From Tetmemena sp. SeJ-2015 (taxonomy: Eukaryota > Ciliophora > Spirotrichea > Sporadotrichida > Oxytrichidae): a DNA stretch of 64,000 bases. The stretch spans positions 1 to 64,000 of the forward strand of contig JAJKFJ010022045.1 in assembly GCA_027382625.1 (NCBI GenBank), in the 5' to 3' direction. How positions within the stretch are numbered: the stretch's first letter is position 1; each line of letters starts with the position of its first letter. The notes beneath the pieces were generated by a model. The model saw only the letters and a program-made list of their open reading frames with translations, had not been told where the DNA came from and ran no database searches. Below are positions 35,920 to 46,899 of the stretch, piece by piece. Both the position numbers and the translations under genes were made by a program.

Positions 35920-37055
35920 ATGTACGACTCTGAGAGTAGTAGCGATGGCGGGTGGATTTCATGGTTTTGCGATTTGGAGGGACATGAATTTTTCGTAGAG
36001 GTAATTTTCTAAATTTATCTTTGTTCTTAATTTAATTGCAAGCGATTAGGTAGATGCTGAATATATCAAGGATAGCTTTAATCTCTATGGGCTGAAAGAA
36101 AGAATCCCCAAATTCAAGTAAGTAGGTTCTTATTTTGATGGTCGATACTTTGCTGAAATAGACTAGAAAAGTGAACTGATTGATATTGTAGTGAAGCCAT
36201 GAAGATGATATTGAGCAGTGAAAGCCCCGACTCTGAGGACCTAAATGACCAAGGGTAATTACTTTTTATGTTTGTAATTGGTTGTAGGTTCTTGGACATC
36301 TATTAGTGTGCTATGGATCTGTATGGGCTGATCCATGCTAGATTTATTCTTTCCCCTAAGGGACTTCAGATGATGAGGGAGAAGTACTTGCTCGGCACTT
36401 TCGGCAGCTGCTAAAGAGTGCTCTGTGAAAGACAGCTCGTTCTCCCAATCGGATTATCAGAGGAACTCTCTACCAGCAGAGTCAAGGTAATTAAGTTACA
36501 GTATGTTGGTGTATAACACTTTTCTTTATAGACTTATTGCCCTCGCTGCTAGGAGGTGTATGTGCCTAGACAGAAGAATTTAGACATCGACGGAGCCTAT
36601 TTCGGCACAAGTTTCCCCCACGTTCTGCTCAAAGTATTTATACTACATTGTTGTTAATGTGTTGATTTTAGTCCTACCCTGAGTTATACCCAAAGGAGGG
36701 ACCAGTTACCTACCTGCCAACTATTTACGGCTTCAAAATATTTGGATAAAAGGGCTCTAAATACGAAATGCAATACGACCTTCAGGGCAAGATAACCAAC
36801 TAAAAAGATGTGGATAACGTACTTAAGAAGAAGATATACCAAAGGGCATGCCGCAGCAAGCAGCCAGTAATGGCACTAGGCAGTGAATGCAGTAGGCATA
36901 CAATGTTTAATAAAGAAGCCCCTCTCAATAAAGAAAAAGAAGAATATGAATTTATTATTCAATTAACTCTCAGTTCTAATCAGCAGTATATTCTTAATTC
37001 CTAATCGAAGGTTAGGAGGTTGTAATTTGAATTTAAATAATTCTTAATAACATGA
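35920..37055 (+). CDS. CSNK2B: Casein kinase II regulatory (beta) subunit
   Basis: The regulatory dimer of protein kinase CK2. It starts at ATG 35920; [49 protein letters not shown], the zinc-binding cysteines CQRVLC and YCPRCQEVY, then [11 protein letters not shown] and [11 protein letters not shown] all match CK2 beta in order. Five GT..AG introns (about 34-74 bp) were placed by phase: after FVE, after PKF, in DQG|FLD, after VK and after VLLK. The C-terminal extension after IYGFKIFG is longer than in animals and is basic and Gln/Ser-rich. The TGA at 37053-37055 overlaps the ATG of the next gene. Confidence 0.92.
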
Positions 37056-37710
37056 CTGATTCTTTTTAAATTAAGAAGCTTAATCCGCTCTAAGTCAAGT
37101 CTCAGAAGCAAGAAAGGCTAGTTTAGTAACTCGATAAATCTGCGTCTGTAGTTAAGATTAACTAAACTAGTCTCTCCTCCAAATTGAAAAGATGACTAGT
37201 AAAGATAAATCTAAAAATATTGTCAATAAGGAAAATTAGGCAACAGACAACAAATTATAGTTGGCATAGAGTAATCAAGGCTCAAAATATTTGTTCATTT
37301 TAATTTGTATCATTTTCAAAGTAGCTGAATTCTTACAGAGACTATATCAATAACTTCTCTTAAAACTCCTCTACTATTACAAGCAACAAAGAAAAAACTA
37401 AATGCAAGAATAATTTAAAATCAAAGTAACAGAAGTTTAAGACCATTCAAGATAGTTTTGATGAAGAGGACAGCTTCGAAGCATAAGTTCTTGCTAATGC
37501 TACACTTAAAAGGAAAAATGAAAAATCTTAGGTCTGAGATAAGTCTATAACATTAAACTAAATGAAGGAAAGGAAAAAGCAGCAGCCTAAAGAAAAAGGG
37601 GAAGTTTAAAAGAAAGAGTCATTCTCCACTCACATTAAACAGCCTTAAATAGTTTCCTAAACGATAAAATGCACCAAGTTAAGTTCAATACTCTACCATT
37701 TAAGCCCATA
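37052..37710 (+). CDS. Lys/Gln-rich low-complexity protein
   Basis: Not recognised. ATG 37052 opens MTDSFQIKKLNPLQVKSQ, and at least three successive frames look coding (to ~37200, ~37200-37440 and ~37350-37540), so two or more inserts remain unresolved. Composition is Lys, Gln, Asn and Ser. The ATG overlaps the CK2 beta TGA by two bases. The end is approximate. Confidence 0.4.
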
Positions 37711-37977
37711 GGAATGATGAAAATATATTAATTAAATAGTTATCAATAATTTTTATAAGTTGAAATAATTATGTTAGATATGTTGCGTTTAACATCTATT
37801 TGCTATGACCCATCCTTAAGAATGTGTCCCCTTATTTAGGTGAATCTTTTAAATTGCTCTGATTAAAAGTGTTTGCAGCTCTTGCTTTGGTAGTAGTTTT
37901 ACATTAAGTTCTCTAGTAAAATTTACTAACTTTGGATTGAAAACTGATATCGCACTCTTTCTTTCTCAACTTAATCT

Positions 37978-39834
37978 ATGAATTATGATATTTTGGATTT
38001 GTTGATATATTATATACCTTATCACTCTAAATCTCTTTTACATAATGATGAAAATTAGAACCCTCAGAGATCTAACATAGAAAGAGCTAAGAATGAAAGA
38101 TCACTTTCTCAATTAAAAGCTTAGAGCATAGGGAGAACCAAGTAGCAGCAGAAAAACTATCATCCTCAATAACAGCCCACAAAATAAGATGTCTAAAAAG
38201 TATAAACTTCTAAAAAGCAAAAAAGAAAGAAGTCAAGCAGTTGTAAAGTGCTCAATACCATAGATTCTCAAAATGATAAGCAAAAAAGAAAATCTTTTAA
38301 GCTCAGAAGTTCTAGTGTCTCAGAAGAGGACTCATTAGATTCTCCTCAGCTTAAAAACCAATCTAAATAGTAGGATAAGATTCATAATAAAAACAACGAT
38401 CTCGTGTCCTTAAATTTCAGGAGGGTCGAATCTTAGCAGACTTTTGCAACAAATAGTTTGAAAGAAAATCAGAGGCAATTAAATATCTACAAAAGCAAGT
38501 TATCTAACTTCATTCTAGATAAAGTGCTAAAACAGAGTGTAGATAAGCTGTAAGCGACTCTCTGTTAGATAGTATAAAGAAAGGCCTTTGGATTTATCTC
38601 CTTTTAGTTTTTATTATGGATAAATTAAGGAGCATTAGATAATTACTTATTAAGTTATTTTTAGCTGTCAGAGGCTATAAAACGAAAGCAAGAAGCTAAA
38701 GAGAGGAGATACAAAACTATAAAGGTTCGCATGAATGAGGACTCCTATAATTCTTTCATGCTTTCCTAACTTCAGAAGTCTCATCTTCATTCTTCAATGA
38801 TGACTCTTGATTAATCTTAATTGACTAACAGACCGCTTTCACCAAATCAGCTAAATCCCACCAGCAGCAAGAATAGACTGGCTCTTGATCTCTCTTAATT
38901 ACGAAAGACTTAAAACACTGACTACTATTCTTAGAGAGATCAGCTTACTCACAGCAACACAACAATAAATGCAACTACAATTATGTCTCAGTCAATCTTA
39001 AAAAATCCAATGCTGCTCAATAACAGCTACCTTAACTCAACTCTGTAAAATAGTTTGGGTCAGGGAGCACAAAACAGTTCTTACTATGGCAATAATGATG
39101 TCAGTCAAATTAACTTTAGAAATGCTCAAAATTAAAGTACCCTCAACTTGACTTCACTAACAAGTGCAACTTAAAGAGGAAAAAAGCAGGTCACCTTCCC
39201 CAAAGAGACAATACAAGAAGATTCAAGCTCGGACAATAGCGAAGAATAAGTAAGGTATCCATAAGATTCGATGAGAAAGAACTCACAAAAAGCAAAAACT
39301 TTCAGGTCTCATATTTTTAAGAATAGGATCTTAGGAATTAGAATACTCAAGAATAAATTTTCTAGGTTAGATAAAAGCCTCAGGTATAAAGAATTTCAGA
39401 CTCCGAGATCTCACAAATTGTCTACTCCTAGTATAAATGCCTAGGAGAGATAATAGAACTAAACAATTATGGAGATTATCTTTAAGAGTTGGAGGAGACT
39501 AGCATAAAAGCAATCTTAAATAAGGAAGAAGAGAAAAATGAGAATAAAAGTTGAAGTTGCAAGAATCCAGTAATAGAGGGATGATGCTTTGTTAAACAAG
39601 TCCTTCTAGATCTTAAAGATTTTCAAAGATTAAAGCCAAGTAATGAGAAGTTTAACAGAGAACAGTATTCAGTTTAGATTTTACAATCTTCTTAGGAGAT
39701 CCTTTTAGTCTTTCAAGAGGTAACTTTCTTATTTTTCTCATTTGATATGGAAGATATGTTTAGGTGGATAAATCTATATTAATTTTAGATTTGCAGTGTT
39801 TAATATAGAAGCCTTTGGCAATATTCTGATTTGA
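37978..39834 (+). CDS. Ser/Asn/Gln-rich protein with Sfi1-like helical C-terminus
   Basis: A single open frame of ~618 codons from ATG 37978 (MNYDILDLLIYYIPYH) to TGA 39832-39834, with no insert needed. The first ~180 residues are Lys/Ser/Gln-rich and the middle is Asn/Gln/Thr-rich (NTTINATT, SSYYGNNDVS). The last ~140 residues are basic and helical with aromatic repeats (FKSWRRLAQKQSQIRK, FQILKIFKDQ, FYNLLRRSFQSFKR), in the style of Sfi1 centrin-binding repeats. Assignment to a family is not certain; a centrosome or basal-body role is inference. Confidence 0.65.
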
Positions 39835-39917
39835 AGAGAGTGGTCTATGAATAGATATTTAAGTATCAATCATGAATCTCTGAGTGTGGTCATTCGATGT
39901 CGACGGAGTGAACGTAT

Positions 39918-41087
39918 TCAAAAAATCATTTACTATTTTTGTATTCTCTCCAGTTGTCGTGCTTGTTTCTGATTTTATGGTCTCTGTACCATTTGGCAAT
40001 ATAAATGATTGATAGCAAACTTTTCAAAGCTCTTGCCAATACCTTATTCGACTACAGTCTTGGCGTCATCCTTGCCCATCTGGATCATTGGTTGAATGAT
40101 CTCAGGTGCGAAGTTGATTTCATCGAGGCCACTGGTCAAATTAAAATCAAGGGCTTGGAAGACATGAAGAAATATCTGTAGGTGATGTTAGGGTAGGCCT
40201 ATGAGAACTCCATGACATCTTGTGCCTGTTTGTTGAAGTTCTTGATGTCTCTGTATCTGAGGTAGTTAGAGAGGGAGTTGGAAGTTCTCTCAGTCTCGTT
40301 AAGTCTGTCTTGACCCAAAATGATGATGGTAACTTTTACAGATATTAATGATGATGTCCATGACGATCTTAGACTGGTCATTTCCAACGAGCTCCATGCA
40401 CTTATCAGCGGCAGAGATGAGGTTGGTATTCCAAACTGAGCCACCGTCCATCAGAGTCCAGTTACCGATAACTCTGTGAGGGAACACGAATGGGATTGAA
40501 GCGGAGGCGACGATTCTCATTGGAAAATCATGAGAATCAACGTGATCACTGTCTGAGATAATCACTTCATGATTTCTAGTAATTATATGATGTGATTTGT
40601 AATTGAAAATGTATTGGCCTGAAGTTGCGTCAACTGAGGACACAATCAGATGCTTTTTGAAGGTCCAGTTGAACTCAACAAGAGTTCTTGTAACGAAATT
40701 AACCATTGGCTGTGTGTTAAAAATACCACTTTCAAGAAGCAAGCCCTAAGTATAACCAAGAGGCCACTCCTCTAAAATCCAGGCCTGAGTCATGTTAGTC
40801 CAGGTTTCAACGAGCCATTCACTCATGGCTCTTGGTTATTCCTTGGGCCAAACTGAGATACCTCCACCGTTTAAGGCTCCAGTAGAAACACCAGTCACAA
40901 CATCGTAGTTGAGCTGGTCCTCTGGCAAAAGATGAGCAAGACCATGGAGAACTCCAGCCTGATAAGCTCCCTTGTTAGCACCTCCAGAGAGAGCCAAGGC
41001 CAGACACTTTCCATTAATAAGTGCCTGAGAGGGAGTAATGAAAGTCAAAATTGCGAGAGATAGAGTAGCGAGAAGAGGGTATTTCAT
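39918..41087 (-). CDS. Secreted patatin-like phospholipase
   Basis: A serine acyl hydrolase with the patatin Ser-Asp dyad. It starts at ATG 41085-41087 with a clear signal peptide (MKYPLLATLSLAILTF, then SQA). The oxyanion motif is SGGANKGAYQAG, the nucleophile motif is GVSTGAL (GxSxG) and the aspartate motif is MDGGSVWN. All catalytic residues are present. An IES at 40319 with a 10-bp pointer restores VMDIIILGQDRLNE. One further frame change near 40180 (PNIT to LQIFLHVFQALDFNL) is unresolved. The stop TGA is 39918-39920. ~370 residues fits the family. The signal peptide suggests secretion or lysosomal delivery. Confidence 0.9.
40319..40346. other. IES in patatin gene (pointer AATGATGATG, 28 bp)
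   Basis: AATGATGATG at 40319-40328 and 40347-40356. Excision restores VMDIIILGQDRLNETE. The 10-bp pointer is among the longest here. Confidence 0.85.
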
Positions 41088-41311
41088 TATTTTTGCTATA
41101 AGTAATACTTATTTTTATAATAATTTAGGGATGGAATATCATATCAGTAGGTGGATCATACATAAACATAGGAAAGTGGATCTATTTTTATATTAATAAT
41201 ATATTTACAAATATTGCAAACTACTCCATCATTTCTATTACATCATTAATCACCTCTAAATTACAACACTAGAAATAAATGTTAAAATATTTCGCATTAT
41301 ATTTTGCTATT

Positions 41312-44300
41312 TCAGTTTTTCCTTGGATTTTTAGGGCATTTTTCAGTGATTAAATGTTTCTTCCAAGCATCCTGGATGGAGATTTTTCCTTTCTTAGATA
41401 TTTTAAATCTCGATATAATTTTAATAGGATATTTCAGTGATGTCAGTAAGACAGAATGGGCAGGTGTGGTTGTTGTTAGGATTGGGTTTACACTTTAGAG
41501 CAATAGTGTGGCTTTCAAACTAGTTCTCTGGGATTATTTCCTTGCATCTTTGGCATTGCCTGAGCTCGTCTTTCTTATCGCAACTAGAGAGCCAGTGATC
41601 TTTGAGTTCTGGGATTTCTTTCTGCTACTCGCACCATTAGCACTTAGTAAGGAAAGCACAGTCCTTCCAGTAGTGCATCTCTAAGATCTCATCTCTCTCA
41701 AACTCGTTATCTTGCTTTCCGCAATATTAGCATTTACCTCCTGGAGCAACCTTTAAATTCAAGCTTTTCCTATCTTGAGACTTCTTGCTGAAAGATTTTG
41801 AGGTCAGAGGGGCGCCTGAGTTTCTAGAAGACTCCACTGACTTTTGAACTCCCGTATTCGTTTTAGAAATTATGTTGCTCGCTCCAATTATATTATTCTT
41901 AAAACAATTCTAAAATATGAGTACAAGTCTTATAACTGTAATTGAAATTTATTGTATGTAAGAATATTAGCCTCCTCTAGATTTCCTCTATCTGCCTCTG
42001 CAAAAGCCCTTTTGATGATGTCCAGTTAAGAAGGTCTGAGATTGAGGAATTCACTCATTAGAGGTTAGCCTACCATAAGATAAAGCTCTAGAAGCACAGC
42101 ATAGGCAGCAGTTCTGACCTCACCATTTCCATTTTGGAGATGGCTAATTGCATAGTCGCAGCATGCTTCCCATGCATCCTTGTACTTGTATGTAGCGAGA
42201 ATCTTCTGTAAGAGCACTAGTTTGCCCATTATGTGCTTTATGGAATTTAGTGCTGACTTCTTAACCTGTCCCTTGGTGATATGCTAGATAAGTACTTGAG
42301 ATCCTATGGTAGGATGAGAGCACATGGCGATTGCTGCCTCCTCAGTCTTCTTCCTAACATTTGAATTGTTGTCTCCAATTTTGTCCAGCATCCAAATGCA
42401 AGTCTTTTCAACATACCTGTTTAACTCTCCCTTCACCCCAACAGTCACAGTAGGGAATACTTCCTTGCACACTTTTATCGTCATTTACAGACCGGCCTAG
42501 CATACTTACGCAATTTTATCAGGCACAGTATTCATGATTACTCCAAAGCAACTAGTGAACAGCCGCTCTTACTCTATGTGCCCGCAAATTTAAGACTACT
42601 CACATATAAGTACCATCACTTGCTTGCTCACTAAAGAAAGTAAAATAAAATACTCTAAACTTGAAAATATTTATTGCAAGATTAGATTTGTTTTCAGCAT
42701 GATAATTAAGAGTATTTTTCTATTTGTGGATAATTTAATTGAGAATTTAAAATGTCAGCAGCTGCCTTGGAGAGCGCTCAAATGGGAGAAGAAATCTAAC
42801 TCGATGGAGAGAACAACGGTATGGACGAAGATGGAGATAGAGAGGGCTCTGATGGTGAAAACGATGGAGGAGAGGATGGCGACGGCCAAGGAAAGCTAGA
42901 ATACGTCAAGAAGGAGTTCGTGGCAAGGCACTACGTTTCACCTTATCAAACTGACGCGGAGGTTAAAGGTCTGATCGTCAAGAACTCCAGACCCCTTATG
43001 AAGATAAGAATCTCACGACCTAGAAGAGACTTCGGGCATGAAGGTTACAGTTACATCGACAGAGAAGCAGGAGAGTCTAATGTGGAGATTAAGGTAACAA
43101 AGACTGGCTACTTCACTAGAAAGAAGGTGCTTGAAATAGGTCTACAAGCAGCTAATCAGATGAAAAGCTTCTCTTCCCAGACTTATTATAACCGCATGGT
43201 GAATGCTATCGTGTAGTATGACCCTGAAGATTTTATCATTGAGATGCAAAAAATATCCAAGGAAGATAACGCCATCAATGAGAAGTTAGATAAATTCATC
43301 GACCGCGTTGCTTACCGCATCGAGGAAGCTCTATAGAGCAACGAGCTCATTAACGTTTTCCAGGATGATTTTGAAATGCTTGGAAACGAGGAAGCAGCTT
43401 CAGCTGATAAGAATAGTGCTGTGAATATGCTTCCAAGGACATTCTTTGAGCATGACTACTGTAAGAACAAGAGATTAGCTTTAATTTTTTAAGAAGAGAG
43501 TATCATGCATCAAGTTCCATCCAACAAAGCCCTACTTAGTTGCGATGAGTATGATTGAAAACTTGACCTTCGATGATAGGTGCGAGATTACTGGCAAGTC
43601 CTTTGACTCTCACGTGCTCATAATGAATTTTTCGGATGCTCATATTATCACTCTCAACTATGTATTTCTAATTAATCAATCATAAGGATATATGTTCTGG
43701 AGACACCATTAGAGATAAGCACCTTGGAATTCCATCCAGAAAACTCTAATGTACTGATTGGCGGTTGCATATCAGGACAGTTGATCATTTGGGATCTATC
43801 TTGCCAAGAATCTCGAATTACCCAAGGGCGTAAGCCAGAAGCAGTTCAAATGCCAGATGAGGAGGAAGATAAAACACAGCAGACCATAGTAAAGTTAAAG
43901 CAACTTTCACTCTCAAGTATAGTCTTATCACACAAAAACTATGTTGCTGATGTCGCCTTCATCCCATCAGGAGTAAAGGTAGATAGAAAGAATCCTCCTC
44001 CTGAAGGAAAGATGGTTCACTTCCTCTCAGTATCTGAGGATGGCCTAGTGTGCATTTGGGACTCAAGGCCTGTAGAAAAGGAGACTATAAGACATGTAGC
44101 TGATTACATATGGAAGCCTTTCCTTCAAATTAACCTCTTCAGATAAGATGGTTCTGGAGAGCTAGGCTTATCTAGAGTTTTGTTCCATCCTAAATAGACC
44201 TCAACAACCTTCTGGGCAGCCTCCGATGAAGGTGATCTTCTAATGATTGACTGGAGCGTCAAGCCTGCCGGCAACCCTAATGAAGAAGGTACAAAGTTTG

Positions 44301-46693
44301 CAGAGTATGTAAAGTTGACTTACGATTCAGATAGAAACTATCGTCCAGTCCTGGCTTTAGAAAGATCTCCTTTCTATGAGGATCTAATTTTGACTGTACA
44401 CGACTTCCACTTCTGCATTTGGAAGATCTCAATAGACTTTGACCATCCCATCTTCAGATCTGCTAACACTTTTGGAAGCCATAACACTTGCGGAGCTTTC
44501 TCTCCTACTCGCCCAGGAGTGATATTCATCACTAAGACTGACGGAATAGATGTGTGGGACTTCGTTGACTAGTCAAACAAGCCATCACTGACTCTGAACT
44601 TCGCCACCTCCGCCATCACTTACTTCAAGTTCCAATACTACTTCAAGCACGAGGATCGCAAGCAGTACATGGCCTATGGTGATGAACAAGACGGTACTCT
44701 CTTCTTATACGAAGTGCCAAAGAACATCCGCAACATTCAAGACAAAGAACAGGAAATAATTGAAGAGTTTTGGGAAAGAGAAATTAAGAAGTGTAACTAT
44801 GTCAAGGAACGCAGAGTAGTACGCAAAGAAGAATACTAGGAGCAGCAAAAGATAGAGGAAATAAAGAGAGCGCAGGAGGAAGCTCAGAAAGAGCAGCTGG
44901 ATGATGTGGAGCAGTAGAGAGAAATGGAGGCTGAGATACAGTATTAGGAGCTACTCATGAAATATAAAGTCGAGTTCGGTCTTATGACGCAAGAAGAGCT
45001 TGAGAACTGGAAAAAGACATAAAAGAAGAAGTGATAAATATACTGTGTTATCTGCCTATAAATCTGCTGTTTTATATTTAAGTTTCATTTTATCTAATAA
45101 AGCTAGAGAAAGGATTGGAAAAAATTTAAGACTTTGATCCCAATGAAATTTCGTTAATGACTTCTTGTATGGCTTGCTCTCTTAAGTGCCAATCAGAAGC
45201 AAATATTTTCTTAACTATCTCCATCCCAAAAACAGGAATAAGTGGCTCTGCAAGTTTCATATCCTCCTCAGTGAGCTCTTCAGCATCTCTAACTCTACCA
45301 GTCTTATCATCTTCTTCGGTCCCTGAGGTAAATTGATTTTGAGAATACTCAGGAATCTCAAATTTACCTCCATCAGCATTTTTTCCTGTATTGTGAGTAG
45401 GGATAACCATTTCATCTAAATTTAGCAATTAGCCTCCCATGCCAGACATTTGCCCTTAGTAAGGATCTCTTAAAGGAACTTAGAATTGATTCTTCTTTTG
45501 CATTAGCTCATCGACAGTTAGTGGTTGTTAATTTCCAACTTGCCTTTTGAAGCTTCTATCAATTTTCCTAATGGGAGGATCGACTATGAAATCACCACCT
45601 GCTTTAATCTTATTTATTTCCTCTTATGTAAATACTTAATCTCTATCAAGCTGAGGATTGAGTAAGTTCTTTGAATCTCTAAGAGTTATTTCAGTGGTAA
45701 GTTATATGGTGTCATATATTCGGTGGTTGTTTGTTTCGACAATCCGTTACACTTCTCTTTTGGACCACTCTCTCTACAGAGGTTGCTTTAATTGTAGAGG
45801 ATTAGTGTCCTCAAACTGAAGTCTTGCATTTAAGACCGTGTTTCTAAGCATTTCTACTTCTTCCCTTAATCTCTTGGCAGCGTTGAAGTCTTGCTTGTCT
45901 AAAGCTTGTCTCTTTCTATCAACTAGTTCGTTCAGTTTGATGCCGATATTTTTCATTCTCTCTATAGCTGTCTTGATTTTTATTGCTTTCTCATAGTCTC
46001 CACTCATTACTGCCTATTTTTTAGCTTGGTAGAGTTACTTTAACTTTTCTATTGTGGATGGATCATACTGCATCTCCTCCTCAAACCTTCCTCCTATAGG
46101 GATAGGCTCTCTTAATCCACTAGGAGGGACATAGTGATCACCCAAGCAGTTTACTGCTATTATCGAAACTTGGTTGAATAAGTTAAATCAATATAAACTT
46201 TGTAAAATTTCATTTTAAGTTCAACTTATTAGGATGAGGATCATAGATGAGAAACTTAAGAAGCATGGCCATAGAATCCACATAAGCGCTTTTCATCTCC
46301 CTCGCTTGAAACTTAGTTTTCTCATTAGCATCAAATTCTAAGTAGCCAAGTTTTTCAAACTGTATTTTATTGAGAGGCAACTCCCCTTAAATAGCCTGGA
46401 AACCTGAAGGCATGAAAGAGTATAGTTCAATCTTGGAAGGTATTTTATTCTGATGAATTAGCACTTGAATCTCTCTCAATCTTACTAAGTGAGTGAATTG
46501 GACTATAAGCTCCTAAGGGTACTCGCAAAATTTAGCTGAGCACCATCCCTTGCACTAAGGAGAATTATAGAGCAGCTCAGTTACTGGATAAATTGGGTCC
46601 TCACCTATAGTGAGATTAACTCATGTATTAAAATGTATTACCTGTGCAGTAGAGAACTCGGTAAGTAAGTTTTGACAATTTGTGATTTGCCAT
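41312..46693 (-). CDS. CEP104: CEP104-like ciliary tip protein (host gene, split by DNAI3)
   Basis: CEP104 acts at ciliary and microtubule plus ends. Two blocks on the minus strand. The 5' block 45122-46693 starts at ATG 46691-46693 (MANHKLSKLTYRVLYC) and has the N-terminal jelly-roll domain (GWCSAKFCEYPQELIVQF, IPSKIELY, MKSAYVDSMAMLLKF), a coiled coil (DYEKAIKIKTAIERM, DKQDFNAAKRLREEVEML) and the first TOG helix (LAEPLIPVFG..DWHLREQAI). The 3' block 41312-42597 has the remaining TOG helices (RLFTSCFGVI, VRKKTEEAA) and the CEP104 zinc-finger array (CQYCGKQDN, MHYWKDCAFLTKCQWC, CQRCKEI, CPFC, AWKKHLI). The 12-bp repeat AAATTTAAGACT at both block ends lies in the same phase and joins LGSKS to QICGHIE. 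IESs at 41397, 41890 and 46179 and a GT..AG intron near 46620 complete the frame. The stop TGA is 41312-41314. Confidence 0.92.
41397..41427. other. IES in CEP104 (pointer GATATTT, 31 bp)
   Basis: GATATTT at 41397-41403 and 41428-41434. Excision joins TDITEI to SKKGKISIQDAWKKHL, restoring the last zinc finger. Confidence 0.85.
41890..41963. other. IES in CEP104 (pointer ATATTA, 74 bp)
   Basis: ATATTA at 41890-41895 and 41964-41969. Excision joins NLEEANI to IGASNIISKTNTG between the TOG domain and the zinc fingers. Confidence 0.85.
42752..45034 (+). CDS. DNAI3: Axonemal dynein intermediate chain DNAI3/WDR63 (nested gene)
   Basis: An inner-arm dynein intermediate chain of cilia. It starts at ATG 42752 with an acidic, Gly/Asp-rich N-terminus (DEDGDREGSDGENDGG). 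The WD-repeat core includes IKFHPTKPYLVAMSMIENLTF, VLIMNFSD, LEFHPENSNVLIGGC..GQLIIWDL, HFLSVSEDGLVCIWDSRP and WAASDEGDLLMIDW. A charged coiled-coil tail (EQEIIEEFWEREIKK, EEIKRAQEEAQKE) ends at TGA 45032-45034. Two IESs of its own (43462 and 43659) break the WD domain; after removal the frame is continuous for ~740 residues. It lies wholly inside the CEP104 insert, on the opposite strand. Confidence 0.92.
43462..43489. other. IES in DNAI3 (pointer TAAGAA, 28 bp)
   Basis: TAAGAA at 43462-43467 and 43490-43495. Excision joins FFEHDYCK to KRVSCIKFHPTKP. No GT..AG intron here restores this frame. Confidence 0.85.
43659..43690. other. IES in DNAI3 (pointer TATGT, 32 bp)
   Basis: TATGT at 43659-43663 and 43691-43695. 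Excision joins IITLNY to VLETPLEISTLEFHP, the expected WD-repeat spacing. Confidence 0.85.
46179..46215. other. IES in CEP104 (pointer TAAGTT, 37 bp)
   Basis: TAAGTT at 46179-46184 and 46216-46221. Excision joins HPNKLNL to FNQVSIIAVNCLGD, the conserved end of the CEP104 jelly-roll domain. Confidence 0.85.
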
Positions 46694-46899
46694 TTAAATT
46701 CTATTTATTTCAACCGAATCCATTCACTTTAGTAATTAGAATAAGCAAATATATTTTACTAGGCTAAAATTATACCATAGCTTCATTTATAATATCTCCT
46801 TTCACTTTGTTTAGGCAAAAAGCTTTTTGGGTTTAAGTAACCTCCCTAGCTACTTTATGATTAAGAATGAATACTATAGCCGTTATTTATCATTGCTCC

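Larger units (their letters stand above)
42586..45121. other. 2536-bp IES containing the complete DNAI3 gene (pointer AAATTTAAGACT)
   Basis: The 12-bp repeat copies are at 42586-42597 and 45122-45133; the next bases on both sides differ. The insert interrupts the CEP104 TOG domain. It holds the opposite-strand DNAI3 gene (42752-45034) with 154 and 87 bp of flank. Confidence 0.9.
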
